10,190 nt of DNA. It comes from AG25 sp035518815 (GTDB taxonomy: Bacteria > Gemmatimonadota > Gemmatimonadetes > Gemmatimonadales > GWC2-71-9). A program made the translations under genes and the position numbers. Below the pieces are notes generated by a model. That model ran no database searches. It had not been told where the DNA came from and worked only from the letters and a program-made list of their open reading frames with translations. The DNA lies in NCBI GenBank assembly GCA_035518815.1, contig DATIXG010000007.1:1-10190 (forward strand). Reading direction: 5' to 3'. Within the stretch, counting starts at the first letter, position 1; each line of letters begins with the position of its first letter. Shown one piece after another: positions 1 through 7,797 of this stretch.

Positions 1-122
1 CGCCAGGGGAGCTCGAGCGCCGCGCGCGACAGGGCCTGCATCAGGGCCATGGCGGCGGCGACGCCGAAGGCGATGATCGCGACCCAGAGATTCGCGAGTG
101 CCAGGCGATTCGTGCTCGTCAT
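1..122 (-). CDS. ba3-type cytochrome c oxidase subunit I, N-terminal fragment
   Basis: Only the first 40 residues lie in the window; the gene runs off the left edge. The start (MTSTNRLALANLW...) opens into a hydrophobic first helix, and the wording resembles the N-terminus of B-family (ba3-type) heme-copper oxidase subunit I, the membrane subunit that binds the hemes and CuB and reduces oxygen. No heme or CuB ligand is visible in this fragment, so the call leans on its neighbours. Its ATG overlaps the stop of the subunit II gene by four bases (ATGA, 119-122 on the minus strand), which suggests translational coupling as the third gene of an operon IIa-II-I. Assignment to the ba3 class is likely, not proven. 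Confidence 0.75.
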   Translation of the reverse strand, partial: MTSTNRLALANLWVAIIAFGVAAAMALMQALSRAALELPW

Positions 123-595
123 GGCTTCGCCTCCTCGACGACGAGCTTCGCCGACATGAGGTGGTGGCCCAAGCCGCAGTATTCGTTGCAGAGGATCAGG
201 TACTCGCCGGGGTGGTCGAACACCGTGGTGAACTGGCTCACGTAGCCTGGAATGACCATGGCATTGCCGTTCGTCCCGACGATCTCGAATCCATGGGTGA
301 CGTCGGTGCTCGTGATGCGGAACGTGACGCGCTGGTGGGCGGGGACATGGATCTCGTCGGGCGTGAATGCAAAGGTCATGGCGACCACGACTGCCGTGGT
401 ACCTCGTGCGTCGTGAGTCACTCCGGGAGTGGCGAACCGCGGATCGCTCGACACCCTGGTGGGATCGATCGTCTCCACGTGACTCGGCGGCTCGAGTGCT
501 TGCGTGAGGCTCGTCGCGATGACCGTGACGAGGAACGCGGCGATGAGCGCGCCGGCGGCCCACATCCAGATGCGCTCGTAGAGGTTCACGTTCAT
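119..595 (-). CDS. coxB: Cytochrome c oxidase subunit II (CuA subunit), ba3-type
   Basis: This 158-residue protein takes electrons from cytochrome c through a binuclear CuA centre and passes them to subunit I. One membrane helix (about residues 10-33) anchors a cupredoxin domain outside the membrane. The CuA ligands are complete: H101, C136, E138 (backbone ligand position), C140, H144 and M147, in the pattern CxExCxxxHxxM. The short length and single helix fit B-family ba3 enzymes rather than the longer two-helix aa3 subunit II. A longer reading frame extends to 646, but ATG at 593-595 is preferred because it overlaps the stop of the IIa gene as ATGA (592-595) and begins with the expected amphipathic lead-in MNVNLYERIW. 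It sits between the IIa and I genes in one operon. CuA assembly needs copper and reduced cysteines, which is relevant to the thioredoxin and putative metal genes further right. Confidence 0.93.
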   Translation of the reverse strand: MNVNLYERIWMWAAGALIAAFLVTVIATSLTQALEPPSHVETIDPTRVSSDPRFATPGVTHDARGTTAVVVAMTFAFTPDEIHVPAHQRVTFRITSTDVTHGFEIVGTNGNAMVIPGYVSQFTTVFDHPGEYLILCNEYCGLGHHLMSAKLVVEEAKP

Positions 596-729
596 GGCGT
601 CACACCGCCCCGCCCGAGGTAGACGAGGAAGTACATGGCGAACCACGTGACGGCGCAGATCAACGCATAAAGGCCGACGATAAAGAGCGTGCCGCGGGGG
701 TGGCGCTCGGCGGGGAGGAGGTCGGGCAT
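592..729 (-). CDS. Cytochrome c oxidase subunit IIa-like small membrane protein
   Basis: A 45-residue protein with a short charged N-terminus (MPDLLPAERHPRG) and one hydrophobic helix at about residues 14-38, ending GRGGVTP. Size, single helix and position directly before subunit II match the subunit IIa of ba3-type oxidases, which supplies the helix that the short subunit II lacks. The frame is open as far as 969, but the start at 727-729 is chosen because AAGGAG lies at 738-743 on the minus strand, eight bases before the ATG. The stop overlaps the subunit II start by ATGA. It is the first gene of the operon, so its promoter should lie in 730-898. Confidence 0.82.
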   Translation of the reverse strand: MPDLLPAERHPRGTLFIVGLYALICAVTWFAMYFLVYLGRGGVTP

Positions 730-898
730 CGGTGCCGCTCCTTGAGGCGAGGGTGGGTCGAAGTTACGGCTTGGGTAGGGAAAGAGTGAGAGCGACGTGC
801 CGCGCTTGGCCGCCCCGACCTCCAACGCCGGCCGCCGAACATGATCTCCTTTGCTGACGCGCGTTGCGGTCTTCCGGACCGACGCTAGCTTTGTCGCG
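730..898. promoter_or_regulatory. Divergent intergenic region between oxidase operon and His/Cys-rich gene
   Basis: This 169-base gap must hold promoters for the leftward oxidase operon and the rightward gene at 899. On the plus strand TTGCGG (864-869) and TAGCTT (886-891) are 16 bases apart, and the second ends seven bases before the ATG at 899. That would give an almost leaderless transcript and fits the absence of a Shine-Dalgarno sequence there. The match to consensus is weak. No convincing leftward promoter is visible. The segment 812-829 is a copy of a repeat found in the accessory island (see findings). Confidence 0.35.
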
Positions 899-1270
899 AT
901 GCAACGGTGTGTAGCACGTGCCATTGTGGGCTTGCTCGCCGGGCCATGGCTGGCCCTCTCGTTGACCACACCCGGCCGATTTCACACATGCCCCATGGCG
1001 CAGTCTGGTCTGGGGTACCGGCACGCGGGAGCGGAGCACTCGCCGGCGGGTCACCCCGCTTCGCATCACGGGTCTCACCCGCTGCCGCTGGGCCGCTGCA
1101 CCTGCTGCCCCGGGCAGCCCGGGCCCGCCCTGACACCCTGCGCCCCGCTTGTCCACACGCCCATCGTCCAAACCGCGGTCGTTCCCACACCGCTCTCGAC
1201 CGCGACAACCGCTCAGGCGAAACACCTCCGCCCTTACTCGACCGCTCCTCCCGGCTCCCTCACAACCTGA
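899..1270 (+). CDS. Small secreted His/Cys-rich protein, putative metal-binding partner of TonB receptor
   Basis: A 123-residue protein of unknown function. It begins with a signal peptide (MQRCVARAIVGLLAGPWLAL), and the mature part carries about nine His and five Cys: a CP pair after the signal, a cluster AGHPASHHGSH, then CTCCPG, and near the C-terminus HLRPYSTAPP. The protein encoded at 7798-8190 has the same order of elements (signal, CP, AGHPA, Cys cluster, HLLLPFPTGPP), so the two are paralogues, and each precedes a TonB-dependent receptor. Small Cys/His-rich exported proteins of this kind, for example the DUF2946 group, are often found near copper genes; I infer metal binding, probably copper, without proof. 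The ATG at 899 is preferred to TTG at 851 because it places the signal peptide at the N-terminus, although no Shine-Dalgarno is visible. Confidence 0.68.
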   Translation: MQRCVARAIVGLLAGPWLALSLTTPGRFHTCPMAQSGLGYRHAGAEHSPAGHPASHHGSHPLPLGRCTCCPGQPGPALTPCAPLVHTPIVQTAVVPTPLSTATTAQAKHLRPYSTAPPGSLTT

Positions 1271-1275
1271 CGAGA

Positions 1276-1301
1276 CGCGGTGCGCCCTCAGGCGTGCCGC
1301 G
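1276..1301 (+). other. Intercistronic stem-loop
   Basis: An 11-bp stem (1276-1286 with 1291-1301, two G-U pairs in RNA) closed by a CTCA loop, starting six bases after the stop of the His/Cys-rich gene. No T-run follows, so it is not a standard intrinsic terminator. It could pause or partly stop transcription, or protect the upstream mRNA, giving unequal expression of the small protein and the receptor. The role is inference; the pairing is visible. Confidence 0.45.
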
Positions 1302-1418
1302 CCGGTGACTCCCCGCCATCGACGGTCGCGCTCGGCACCAGTGCGCCGAGGGGTGGCGTCCGGCGTCACCACGAACGATCTCACCAACGGGCCGGCCAGC
1401 GCGTGCAAGGAGGGTTCA

Positions 1419-3479
1419 ATGGGTTGGTTGTTCAGGATGTCCTCGGGGATTGCTCTCATGGTTTTCGCCGCTCGGGCCCTGGTCGCGCAGGACACGACCA
1501 AAGCACGGCCCGACTCGACCAAGCCCACTGAGCTCAGTCCCGTCGTCGTGACCGCGACTCGAACGCCCCGCACGGTATCCGACCTCCCGGTGAGTACGAC
1601 CGTGGTCCGCGGCGAGGAGATCCGGGCGACACCGGCCCTCACCCTGGACGATGCGATCCGGACGGTCCCCGGACTGAATATTCCGTTCGAGAGTGCGGTC
1701 GTGGCGCACTACACCTCCAACGCCATCTCGATGCGCGGTATTGGCGGATACGTTACGACCCTGGTACTGCTGGACGGCATCCCGCTCAACGACCCGATGT
1801 CGGGATATGTGCCCTGGGGCAAGGTCCCTGCCCAGATCGTGGATCACGTCGAGGTGGTGCGGGGTGGCAATTCATCGCTCTACGGGACGTACGCGTTGGG
1901 CGGTGTGGTGAACATCATCACGCGGCGGCCCGATAAGAACCAGTTCGGCGCGGGCGTGAGCTACGGCACCAACAACACCGTTCGCGCCGGCGCACTGGGG
2001 AGCGTCGAGCTGAGTCCGACGGCCAGACTCACGCTGAACGGCACCTTCTACGATACCGACGGCTACATACGCCCGATTCCCGAAGACCGGGGCCCGATCG
2101 ACGAGAACGGCTGGAGCCGGGCTGGGAATGGATTGGCGCAGCTCGACCTCCGCCTGTCAGAGCAGACCACCGCGTTCTTGCGGGCGAACTACTTCGGGAT
2201 GTACCAGAGCCAAGGGTCGCCCCTGGGGCGCGACGGGCAGCACATCTTCGATCTCGGCGGGGGTCTGCAGCGTCATTCGGCCTCGGGGACCGCGATCTCC
2301 GCGACCGCGTTTTACCAGCACGACGCTCCCTGGACCGACAACACCGATCCGATCACCACTCGGGGGACGGATGAATTCGTCTCGAACAGCCACCACACCC
2401 CGGCCGATTTCTTCGGCGGCTCGCTCCTGTGGTCACGCCTCATCTCCAATGGCCACGCCATCGCCACGGCGGGGCTCGATGCGCACGTGGTAATCGGTGA
2501 CGACAGTGCCGACGTGTATGCTGCTCCGGACAGCTTCCTCTATCACGAGGTGGGCGGCGGCACCCAGCTGACCGGGGGGATCTACGCCCAGCTCGAATAC
2601 TTCGCCACGCCGCGGATCGAATTGCTGGGCAGCGTGCGGGTGGACGGCTGGCAGAACATCAACGGGCATCACAACCAGACGCCGGGAGAGCACCAGAGCT
2701 TCGAGACCAGGACCGAGACCAGCGTGAATCCGAAGTTCGCGTTGCGGTATCACGCCGCCGACGCCGTCACGCTGCGGGGGGCGGTGTACCGGGCGTTCAA
2801 CGCCCCGAACCTCGATGAGCTCTACCGGCCGTACTCGGCGGCAAGCTACGCCAACGTGCCGAACCCAGAGCTCGGGCCCGAGACCCTGGTCGGAGGAGAG
2901 GTGGGGCTCGAGTATGCCGCAGGGCCCGCCAGCCTCCAGGCCAACGTGTTTCAGAACAATCTGTCGGATGTGATCACCTACAACCCCATTTCCTTCGACC
3001 CCGTCTATACCACCCAGCCCGTCAATGTCGGCAAAGTCCGGACGCGCGGCATCGAGGTGTTCGGCAATGTGGATCTCACGAGCGGCTGGCGGATGGCAGG
3101 ATCATATACCTACACCGAATCGATCATCACGGAAAACCCGCCCGATCCCTCGGTCGAGGGGAACACCCAGGGAGATACGCCGAATCATATGGCCGCCGCC
3201 TCGATCGGTTACTTCGGGCATCGGTGGACGGCGTTCGTTCAGGGCCGCTACGTCGGCCGTCGCTACAGCGACATCAGCAACACGGTGGCGATCGACCCGT
3301 ACTTCGTGACGGATCTGTCGGGAACGGTGTCGGTGGGTGGGGGGTTCGAGGCGTACCTCGCGCTGCAAAACGTGTTCGACAAGGTCTACGTTGTCAGCGA
3401 ATACGGCTTCCGTGCCCAGGGGACGCCTCGCCAGCTGTTCGCGGGTTTCCGGACCCGGTTGTCCGGCGGAGGGTCCTGA
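1419..3479 (+). CDS. TonB-dependent outer-membrane receptor (first copy)
   Basis: A 686-residue receptor: a plugged beta-barrel that imports a scarce ligand across the outer membrane using TonB energy. The signal peptide ends near residue 23 (ALVA before QD). A TonB-box-like segment LSPVVVTATRT follows at about 39-49, then the plug domain (DDAIRTVPGLNI, SMRGIGG, VEVVRGGNSSLYG, GGVVNIITRRP) and the barrel. There is no N-terminal carboxypeptidase-like domain, unlike the second receptor here. Barrel segments such as NAPNLDELYRPYS and NPELGPETLVGGE match the second receptor, so they are paralogues. The start is set by AAGGAGG at 1407-1413, five bases before the ATG; a longer frame from 1149 has no support. 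The family covers vitamin B12, siderophores, copper and more, so the ligand is not fixed by sequence. The His/Cys-rich protein upstream and the oxidase suggest copper (inference). It is followed by the lipoprotein gene after one base. Confidence 0.93.
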   Translation: MGWLFRMSSGIALMVFAARALVAQDTTKARPDSTKPTELSPVVVTATRTPRTVSDLPVSTTVVRGEEIRATPALTLDDAIRTVPGLNIPFESAVVAHYTSNAISMRGIGGYVTTLVLLDGIPLNDPMSGYVPWGKVPAQIVDHVEVVRGGNSSLYGTYALGGVVNIITRRPDKNQFGAGVSYGTNNTVRAGALGSVELSPTARLTLNGTFYDTDGYIRPIPEDRGPIDENGWSRAGNGLAQLDLRLSEQTTAFLRANYFGMYQSQGSPLGRDGQHIFDLGGGLQRHSASGTAISATAFYQHDAPWTDNTDPITTRGTDEFVSNSHHTPADFFGGSLLWSRLISNGHAIATAGLDAHVVIGDDSADVYAAPDSFLYHEVGGGTQLTGGIYAQLEYFATPRIELLGSVRVDGWQNINGHHNQTPGEHQSFETRTETSVNPKFALRYHAADAVTLRGAVYRAFNAPNLDELYRPYSAASYANVPNPELGPETLVGGEVGLEYAAGPASLQANVFQNNLSDVITYNPISFDPVYTTQPVNVGKVRTRGIEVFGNVDLTSGWRMAGSYTYTESIITENPPDPSVEGNTQGDTPNHMAAASIGYFGHRWTAFVQGRYVGRRYSDISNTVAIDPYFVTDLSGTVSVGGGFEAYLALQNVFDKVYVVSEYGFRAQGTPRQLFAGFRTRLSGGGS

Positions 3480-3480
3480 G

Positions 3481-4806
3481 ATGCGCATGCTCTCGGTGGC
3501 GGGGCTCGCGGCGCTCGTGTGCGCGGCGTGCGAGCGCGGCGGCCTGGATTGGCGGACCGCTGTGTCGCTATCGTCCGCCGAAGCGAGCGGCGCCGCGCCG
3601 GCGCTCGCGGTCAGCGCGGCAGGACGGATGACCGCTGCCTGGACCGGCGCGCCCGGGGGCGGGTCGGATGGGCGCCTCATCGTGCGACCCGATGTGCTCC
3701 GATCGGATGTCGCGCAACTGCAGGACCCCATGGGCGCGCTCACCATCTACGGGGAGACCCCGCCCAAACTCGCCTACGCGCCGGACGGCACCCTGTACGC
3801 CGCCTACCTGCTCACGAAGGCGGAGCCTGGTCACCAGTGGCCGACCAACGCGCTGCGCTTCGCGTCGTCGAGCGATGGTGGACGCCACTGGTCCTCCCCG
3901 GTCACCGTGCAGGCGGACACGACTCACGGCGGCTCGACCGACGATCACGCGCTGCTGGTTGCGCCCGACGGCACGATCTACTTGAGCTGGCTCGCGATCG
4001 TCCGCGACACCTCCCACACCTTTGTCGCATCCTCGCGCGACGGCGGACGCACCTGGTCGCCGCCAGTGGCGGTCGAGCCGGGTCCCTCGTGTCCATGCTG
4101 CCGCACGGCGCTGGCCGCCGGGCCTGACGGCCGCGTGTACGCTGCCTGGCGACGCATCTTTGCTCACGGCGACGTGACGGAAGTGCGCGACGTTGTCGTG
4201 GCATCCTCTGCCGACCACGGGCTGACCTGGTCCCCGCCGGCGAAAGTCCACGACGATGCGTGGCAGGTGAACTACTGCCCCGATGCGGGGCCGACGATCA
4301 AAGTCGCTTCGGACGGGACGTTGCACGTCGCGTGGTGGACGGGCAGGCCGGGGGCGGCGGGCGTGCGCTACACGCGATCGGAGGACTGGGGCCGCAGCTT
4401 CGCGCCTCCCGTCGAGCTGGGGGTTGCCGCCGCCTCGCGGGCCGCGCACGCGCAGCTCGCCCTGGCCGGTGCGCGCCGGGTGATCGTGGCATGGGACGAC
4501 GGCACGCGCGAGGTGCCGCCGATCGTGGTGAAGGTGTCCGATGACGGCGGTCGCACCTTCGGCGCCGGCGACACGCTGAGCGCGGCGGGTCGCAGCGCGG
4601 GCTATCCCGTCGTGGCGGTGGCCCGCGACACGCTCGTCGTCGCCTGGCAGGAGCGCACGCCGGCCGCGGCCCGGGCCGATTCGGCGCGGCTCGCCCGGGC
4701 GATGGCGTCGATGCAAGGAGGAGGCGGGGGCAAATCGAGCGCCGCGGAGTTCATCAACCGGGTGGGAACATGGGCCGTGATGATGCGATGGGCCGAGCTG
4801 CGATGA
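3481..4806 (+). CDS. Sialidase-like Asp-box beta-propeller lipoprotein with CPCC motif
   Basis: A 441-residue exported protein. The N-terminus MRMLSVAGLAALVCAAC looks like a lipoprotein signal with the lipidated Cys at 17, although Cys at -3 is unusual. Five Asp-box (BNR) motifs of the form SxDxGxxW/F are seen at about residues 131-137, 185-192, 243-250, 300-307 and 353-360. This roughly 55-residue spacing is expected for the blades of a sialidase-type propeller. I see no clear sialidase active-site set, so glycan cleavage is not claimed. A distinctive CPCC (C204, C206, C207) follows the second Asp box, and YCPDAGP (C266) follows the third; these cysteines could bind metal or form disulfides. 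GGAGGG at 3468-3473 lies seven bases before the ATG. The gene sits between a receptor and a thioredoxin whose start overlaps its stop, so a periplasmic or surface role linked to receptor cargo is likely but unproven. Confidence 0.8.
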   Translation: MRMLSVAGLAALVCAACERGGLDWRTAVSLSSAEASGAAPALAVSAAGRMTAAWTGAPGGGSDGRLIVRPDVLRSDVAQLQDPMGALTIYGETPPKLAYAPDGTLYAAYLLTKAEPGHQWPTNALRFASSSDGGRHWSSPVTVQADTTHGGSTDDHALLVAPDGTIYLSWLAIVRDTSHTFVASSRDGGRTWSPPVAVEPGPSCPCCRTALAAGPDGRVYAAWRRIFAHGDVTEVRDVVVASSADHGLTWSPPAKVHDDAWQVNYCPDAGPTIKVASDGTLHVAWWTGRPGAAGVRYTRSEDWGRSFAPPVELGVAAASRAAHAQLALAGARRVIVAWDDGTREVPPIVVKVSDDGGRTFGAGDTLSAAGRSAGYPVVAVARDTLVVAWQERTPAAARADSARLARAMASMQGGGGGKSSAAEFINRVGTWAVMMRWAELR

Positions 4807-5348
4807 GCCGCATTGGCGCGGCGGCGGCTGTTTGGGGGGTGCTGCTCGCCGGCGCCTGCCGCAAGGATACAGGCGCGGCCCGCGGGGACGCATTCCGTCC
4901 GCTGGCAGTGGGGGATCTCGTTCCGGCCTATGCGGTCGCGACGCTGGCAGGCGACAGCGCACGGGTGGCACCCGGTGAGCCCGTGACGCTGCTGAACGTG
5001 TGGGCCACGTGGTGCACGTCCTGCCGGGAGGAAATGGCGACGCTCCAGGCGCTGCACGACGAGTTCGCGCGGCGGGGCGTCCGCGTGCTCGCGGTGAGTG
5101 TGGACGGCGGCAGCGATGCCGGCGTGCGGAGCTACGTGAGCGAGCAACACTTCACGTTCCCCGTGGGGCACGATCCGCAGGGGCAGATCGAGGAGACCTT
5201 CCGGATTGTCGGCGTGCCGACGACCCTGCTCATCGATGCCGGTGCTGCGCTGCGTTGGGAGCACATCGGGCCGATCACGGGCGTCGCCTCCGAAGCGCGC
5301 TCCGCCCTGGATCGCGCGCTCGGGGCCGGAACCGGTGGGGGGCCATGA
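4803..5348 (+). CDS. TlpA-like thioredoxin-fold lipoprotein (thiol-disulfide oxidoreductase)
   Basis: A 181-residue envelope thioredoxin. The signal MSRIGAAAAVWGVLLAGAC gives a probable lipid anchor at C19. The thioredoxin fold carries WATWCTSC, with catalytic C71 and C74, and the cis-proline region VGVPTTLLID, with P139. This is the TlpA/ResA class, which reduces disulfides or metal-site cysteines outside the membrane; in Bradyrhizobium, TlpA reduces ScoI and the CuA subunit CoxB during copper insertion. Here CoxB-like cysteines are encoded 4 kb away and the CPCC propeller directly upstream, so both are candidate partners (inference). An in-frame ATG at 4770 exists, but 4803 is preferred: it forms an ATGA overlap with the propeller stop and puts the signal peptide first. 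The gene converges on the receptor at 5370 with only 21 bases between, where I see no clear terminator. Confidence 0.9.
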   Translation: MSRIGAAAAVWGVLLAGACRKDTGAARGDAFRPLAVGDLVPAYAVATLAGDSARVAPGEPVTLLNVWATWCTSCREEMATLQALHDEFARRGVRVLAVSVDGGSDAGVRSYVSEQHFTFPVGHDPQGQIEETFRIVGVPTTLLIDAGAALRWEHIGPITGVASEARSALDRALGAGTGGGP

Positions 5349-5369
5349 CATCCCGATCGCGCCCCCAAG

Positions 5370-7667
5370 CTATCGCCCCGCGAGCCTGACGCGGGCGCCG
5401 GCCAGGATCTGGCGCGGTGCCCCGAGCGACCCTGATTCCGCCTCGGCGATGTACTCTTCGTCCAGGATGTTCTTCCCCTCGACATACAGCTCCCACCCGG
5501 CCGGGCTCAGATAGCTGGCCGACACGTCCATCACGAAGTGGCTCGGGAGATAGAGCTCGTTCGAGATGTCCTGGTACTGATCGCTCAGCCGGCGCGCCCG
5601 CACCTGAAAACCGAATCCCCGGGTCGGGGCGAGGCCCAACGAGGCGGTCCACACGGTCTTTGGCGCCCCTTCGCCCCGCTTCCCCTCGAGCTCGGGGTCG
5701 CTGCTCTCGACCACCTTGGCATCGGTGTAGACGAAGCCCAGCTCCGCGACGAACGCGCGCGCGAACAGGGCGTTCGCCAGGAGTTCCACTCCCTGGCTGC
5801 GCAGCGTGCCCACGTTCTCCCGGTGCACCGTGAATGGATCGAAGGCGACCACCACGTCGCCGATGAAATGATCAACCTCGGTCCAGAACCCGTTCACCTG
5901 GAGCCCGAGGGGTCCCGCGCGCACGTCGAGCCCGCCATCGGCGCCGGTGAGCGTCTCGGCCGTGAGCTCGGGATTGGCCAGCCCCACGAACGTGGTCGTG
6001 CCGAAGGAACGGTACAGGTTCGAGAGGTTCGGGGCGCGGAACGCGCGGTACCCCGCGGCACGGACCGCGACCTCGCTCCGGGCGCTGCGGCTGAGCGTCC
6101 AGCGCACGCCGACCCGGGGGTTGAACTCGTTGAACGACTGATCGGGATACGACTGGCTCAGGGTGTCGTTGATGAAGCCGTCGGCATTCGTGAAGAAGTC
6201 GCCGCGCGCCGCCGCCGAGACCACGACCGCGGGGGTCGGCTGCCATTGAGCCTGCGCGAACAGGCCGAACGATCGCTGCTTCCCGCCCCCGACGCGCCGG
6301 AAGGCGAACCCGGAGGCGGTATAGATGTCGGAGGAGTCCTGCCCGTCGATCAGGCGGGCGTCGCCGCCGAGCGTCACGCTCGTGCGCGCCGAGAAGGGGT
6401 GGGAATACACGACCGAAGCGTGGAAGTCGTTAGCCGGCGTGACGTGGCGGTTGGACAGATACTCGGCCGAGCGATCGCCGAACACCACGTTGCTAGTGTT
6501 GTCCGTCGTGAAGTCCTCGTGGAGGTAGTCCGCCGCGACGGCGAGGTGCGCGCCGCCAGCAAGCACGTGGGAATAGCTCATGCCGGCGCTGTACACCTCG
6601 ACGTCCTTGGGGCTCAGCTCGGTCGAGCCGGTGCGCATGTCCTTCAGGTAGTCGCCGTGCACCTCGAGCGTCGCGGAGCTCGAGAGGTCGAAGTCGAGGG
6701 CGCCGCGGGCCGTCACCGCCTCCGCTCCCGCCGACCGGTCGATAGGCCCGCGCGTCGAGTCCGGAAGCAAGATGTATCCGTCGGTCCTCGTATAGTTCGC
6801 TCCGGCAGACGCCCGGACGGCCGGGCCCACGCGCCCGCCGCCATAGACGTCTCCTTGAAACGTGCCGAGCATGCCGCCCTTCGTCTCGACCCACACCGTG
6901 GGCGCCGCCGGCGTCGGCCGGGTGCGCATGTGGATCGTGCCGGCCATGGCGTACGACCCGAACAGGTCGGATGATCCACCGCGAATGAGCTCGATGCGGT
7001 CCACGTCCTGCAGGGGGACGCGGTACCACCAGACGTTGCCGAAGAACGCGCCATTCGACGGTCGCTGGTTGATGAGCAAGAGTGCGCGCGTCGCGTTGTC
7101 GCCGACGCCCAGTCCCCGCACGCTGAATCCCGGCTGGGCCGGGAAGTTGGAAGCGGCATCCATGAGAGGGAGCTGGACGCTCGGCACGCCGCGCAGATAG
7201 TCATCGGGGGCGGAGGAGGGCGTACGGTCGAGCTGCTGCGAGGTGAGCACGGCCGTGCTGGCGGCGAGGTCCGCACCGCTCACCTCGGGCCCCGGCGGGG
7301 CGGTGATGACCACCTCGGGCAGGGTAATCACGCCCGGGGTAAGCTTCAGCTCGACCGTGGTCGTGTCGCCGGCCTTCACGGTGACGCTCGCTTCAGCGGG
7401 AACGAACCCGAGGGCGAGCACCCGCACGATGCCCGTTCCGGGTGCGACGCCGGCAACGCGGAAACGCCCGTCCCCCGCGCTCGTCGTGCGTTGCTCACCC
7501 AAGCCCGTGATGAGGATCTCCGCGCCCTGAATAGCGGCGCCACTCGCCGCCGAAACGATCCGACCTGCTACGACACCCTGCTGTCCCGCTGCCGTCCTCG
7601 CGCTCGTGAGCAGCGCCAGGACGGTGAGAAGGGCATAGCCCGCTCTCCCGTCCGTCCGTGTATCCAT
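5370..7667 (-). CDS. TonB-dependent receptor with N-terminal carboxypeptidase-like domain (second copy)
   Basis: A 765-residue outer-membrane receptor. The signal peptide covers about residues 1-28 (LLTVLALLTSARTAAG). It is followed by a carboxypeptidase-regulatory-like beta-sandwich at about 31-112 (GRIVSAASGAAIQGAEILI, DGRFRVAGV), a TonB box LPEVVITAP at 116-124, the plug (GFSVRGLGVGDN, DRIELIRGGSSDLFGSYAMAG) and a barrel ending ARVRLAGR. It shares barrel segments with the first receptor (RAPNLSNLYRSFG, NPELTAETLTG) but has the extra N-terminal domain and a plug with an IHMRTRP strand. GGAG at 7677-7680 on the minus strand lies nine bases before the ATG. It lies 130 bases downstream of the second His/Cys-rich gene, repeating the arrangement of the first cassette. 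The ligand is unknown; copper is inferred from context. The two receptors might differ in ligand form or in expression. Confidence 0.93.
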   Translation of the reverse strand: MDTRTDGRAGYALLTVLALLTSARTAAGQQGVVAGRIVSAASGAAIQGAEILITGLGEQRTTSAGDGRFRVAGVAPGTGIVRVLALGFVPAEASVTVKAGDTTTVELKLTPGVITLPEVVITAPPGPEVSGADLAASTAVLTSQQLDRTPSSAPDDYLRGVPSVQLPLMDAASNFPAQPGFSVRGLGVGDNATRALLLINQRPSNGAFFGNVWWYRVPLQDVDRIELIRGGSSDLFGSYAMAGTIHMRTRPTPAAPTVWVETKGGMLGTFQGDVYGGGRVGPAVRASAGANYTRTDGYILLPDSTRGPIDRSAGAEAVTARGALDFDLSSSATLEVHGDYLKDMRTGSTELSPKDVEVYSAGMSYSHVLAGGAHLAVAADYLHEDFTTDNTSNVVFGDRSAEYLSNRHVTPANDFHASVVYSHPFSARTSVTLGGDARLIDGQDSSDIYTASGFAFRRVGGGKQRSFGLFAQAQWQPTPAVVVSAAARGDFFTNADGFINDTLSQSYPDQSFNEFNPRVGVRWTLSRSARSEVAVRAAGYRAFRAPNLSNLYRSFGTTTFVGLANPELTAETLTGADGGLDVRAGPLGLQVNGFWTEVDHFIGDVVVAFDPFTVHRENVGTLRSQGVELLANALFARAFVAELGFVYTDAKVVESSDPELEGKRGEGAPKTVWTASLGLAPTRGFGFQVRARRLSDQYQDISNELYLPSHFVMDVSASYLSPAGWELYVEGKNILDEEYIAEAESGSLGAPRQILAGARVRLAGR

Positions 7668-7797
7668 CGCGCACGTCTCCCCCCATTGCGCGGGTTGCCG
7701 CCCGCGGCGGTCGCCTGTCGAGGCTCGGCGCGGCGCGGCATAGGCGTCCCCGCGTCGCAGCAGAGCTGATCAGAACGTGATGGTTGTACGGCGAGTG

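Noticed and set aside
660..842. A 60-codon minus-strand frame preceded by AAGGAG close to its ATG (845-850).
   Set aside because: It overlaps the well-supported subunit IIa gene in another frame, has an Arg/Ser/Pro-rich sequence without domain signs, and the spacing between AAGGAG and ATG is only about three bases.
1271..1418. Possible cobalamin riboswitch before the first TonB receptor.
   Set aside because: No B12-box-like conserved core (such as GCCACTG) could be found; only a simple stem-loop is present.
3568..4971. A 467-codon minus-strand frame opposite the propeller gene.
   Set aside because: Shadow frame of a high-GC gene: Arg/Pro/His-rich, no domain marks, while the plus-strand frame has signal peptide, Asp boxes and ribosome site.
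5349..5369. Bidirectional terminator between the converging thioredoxin and receptor genes.
   Set aside because: The 21-base gap shows no hairpin or T-run.
5538..6974. A 478-codon plus-strand frame opposite the second receptor.
   Set aside because: Antisense shadow of a clear TonB receptor; composition is Arg/Glu/Val-rich with no family features.
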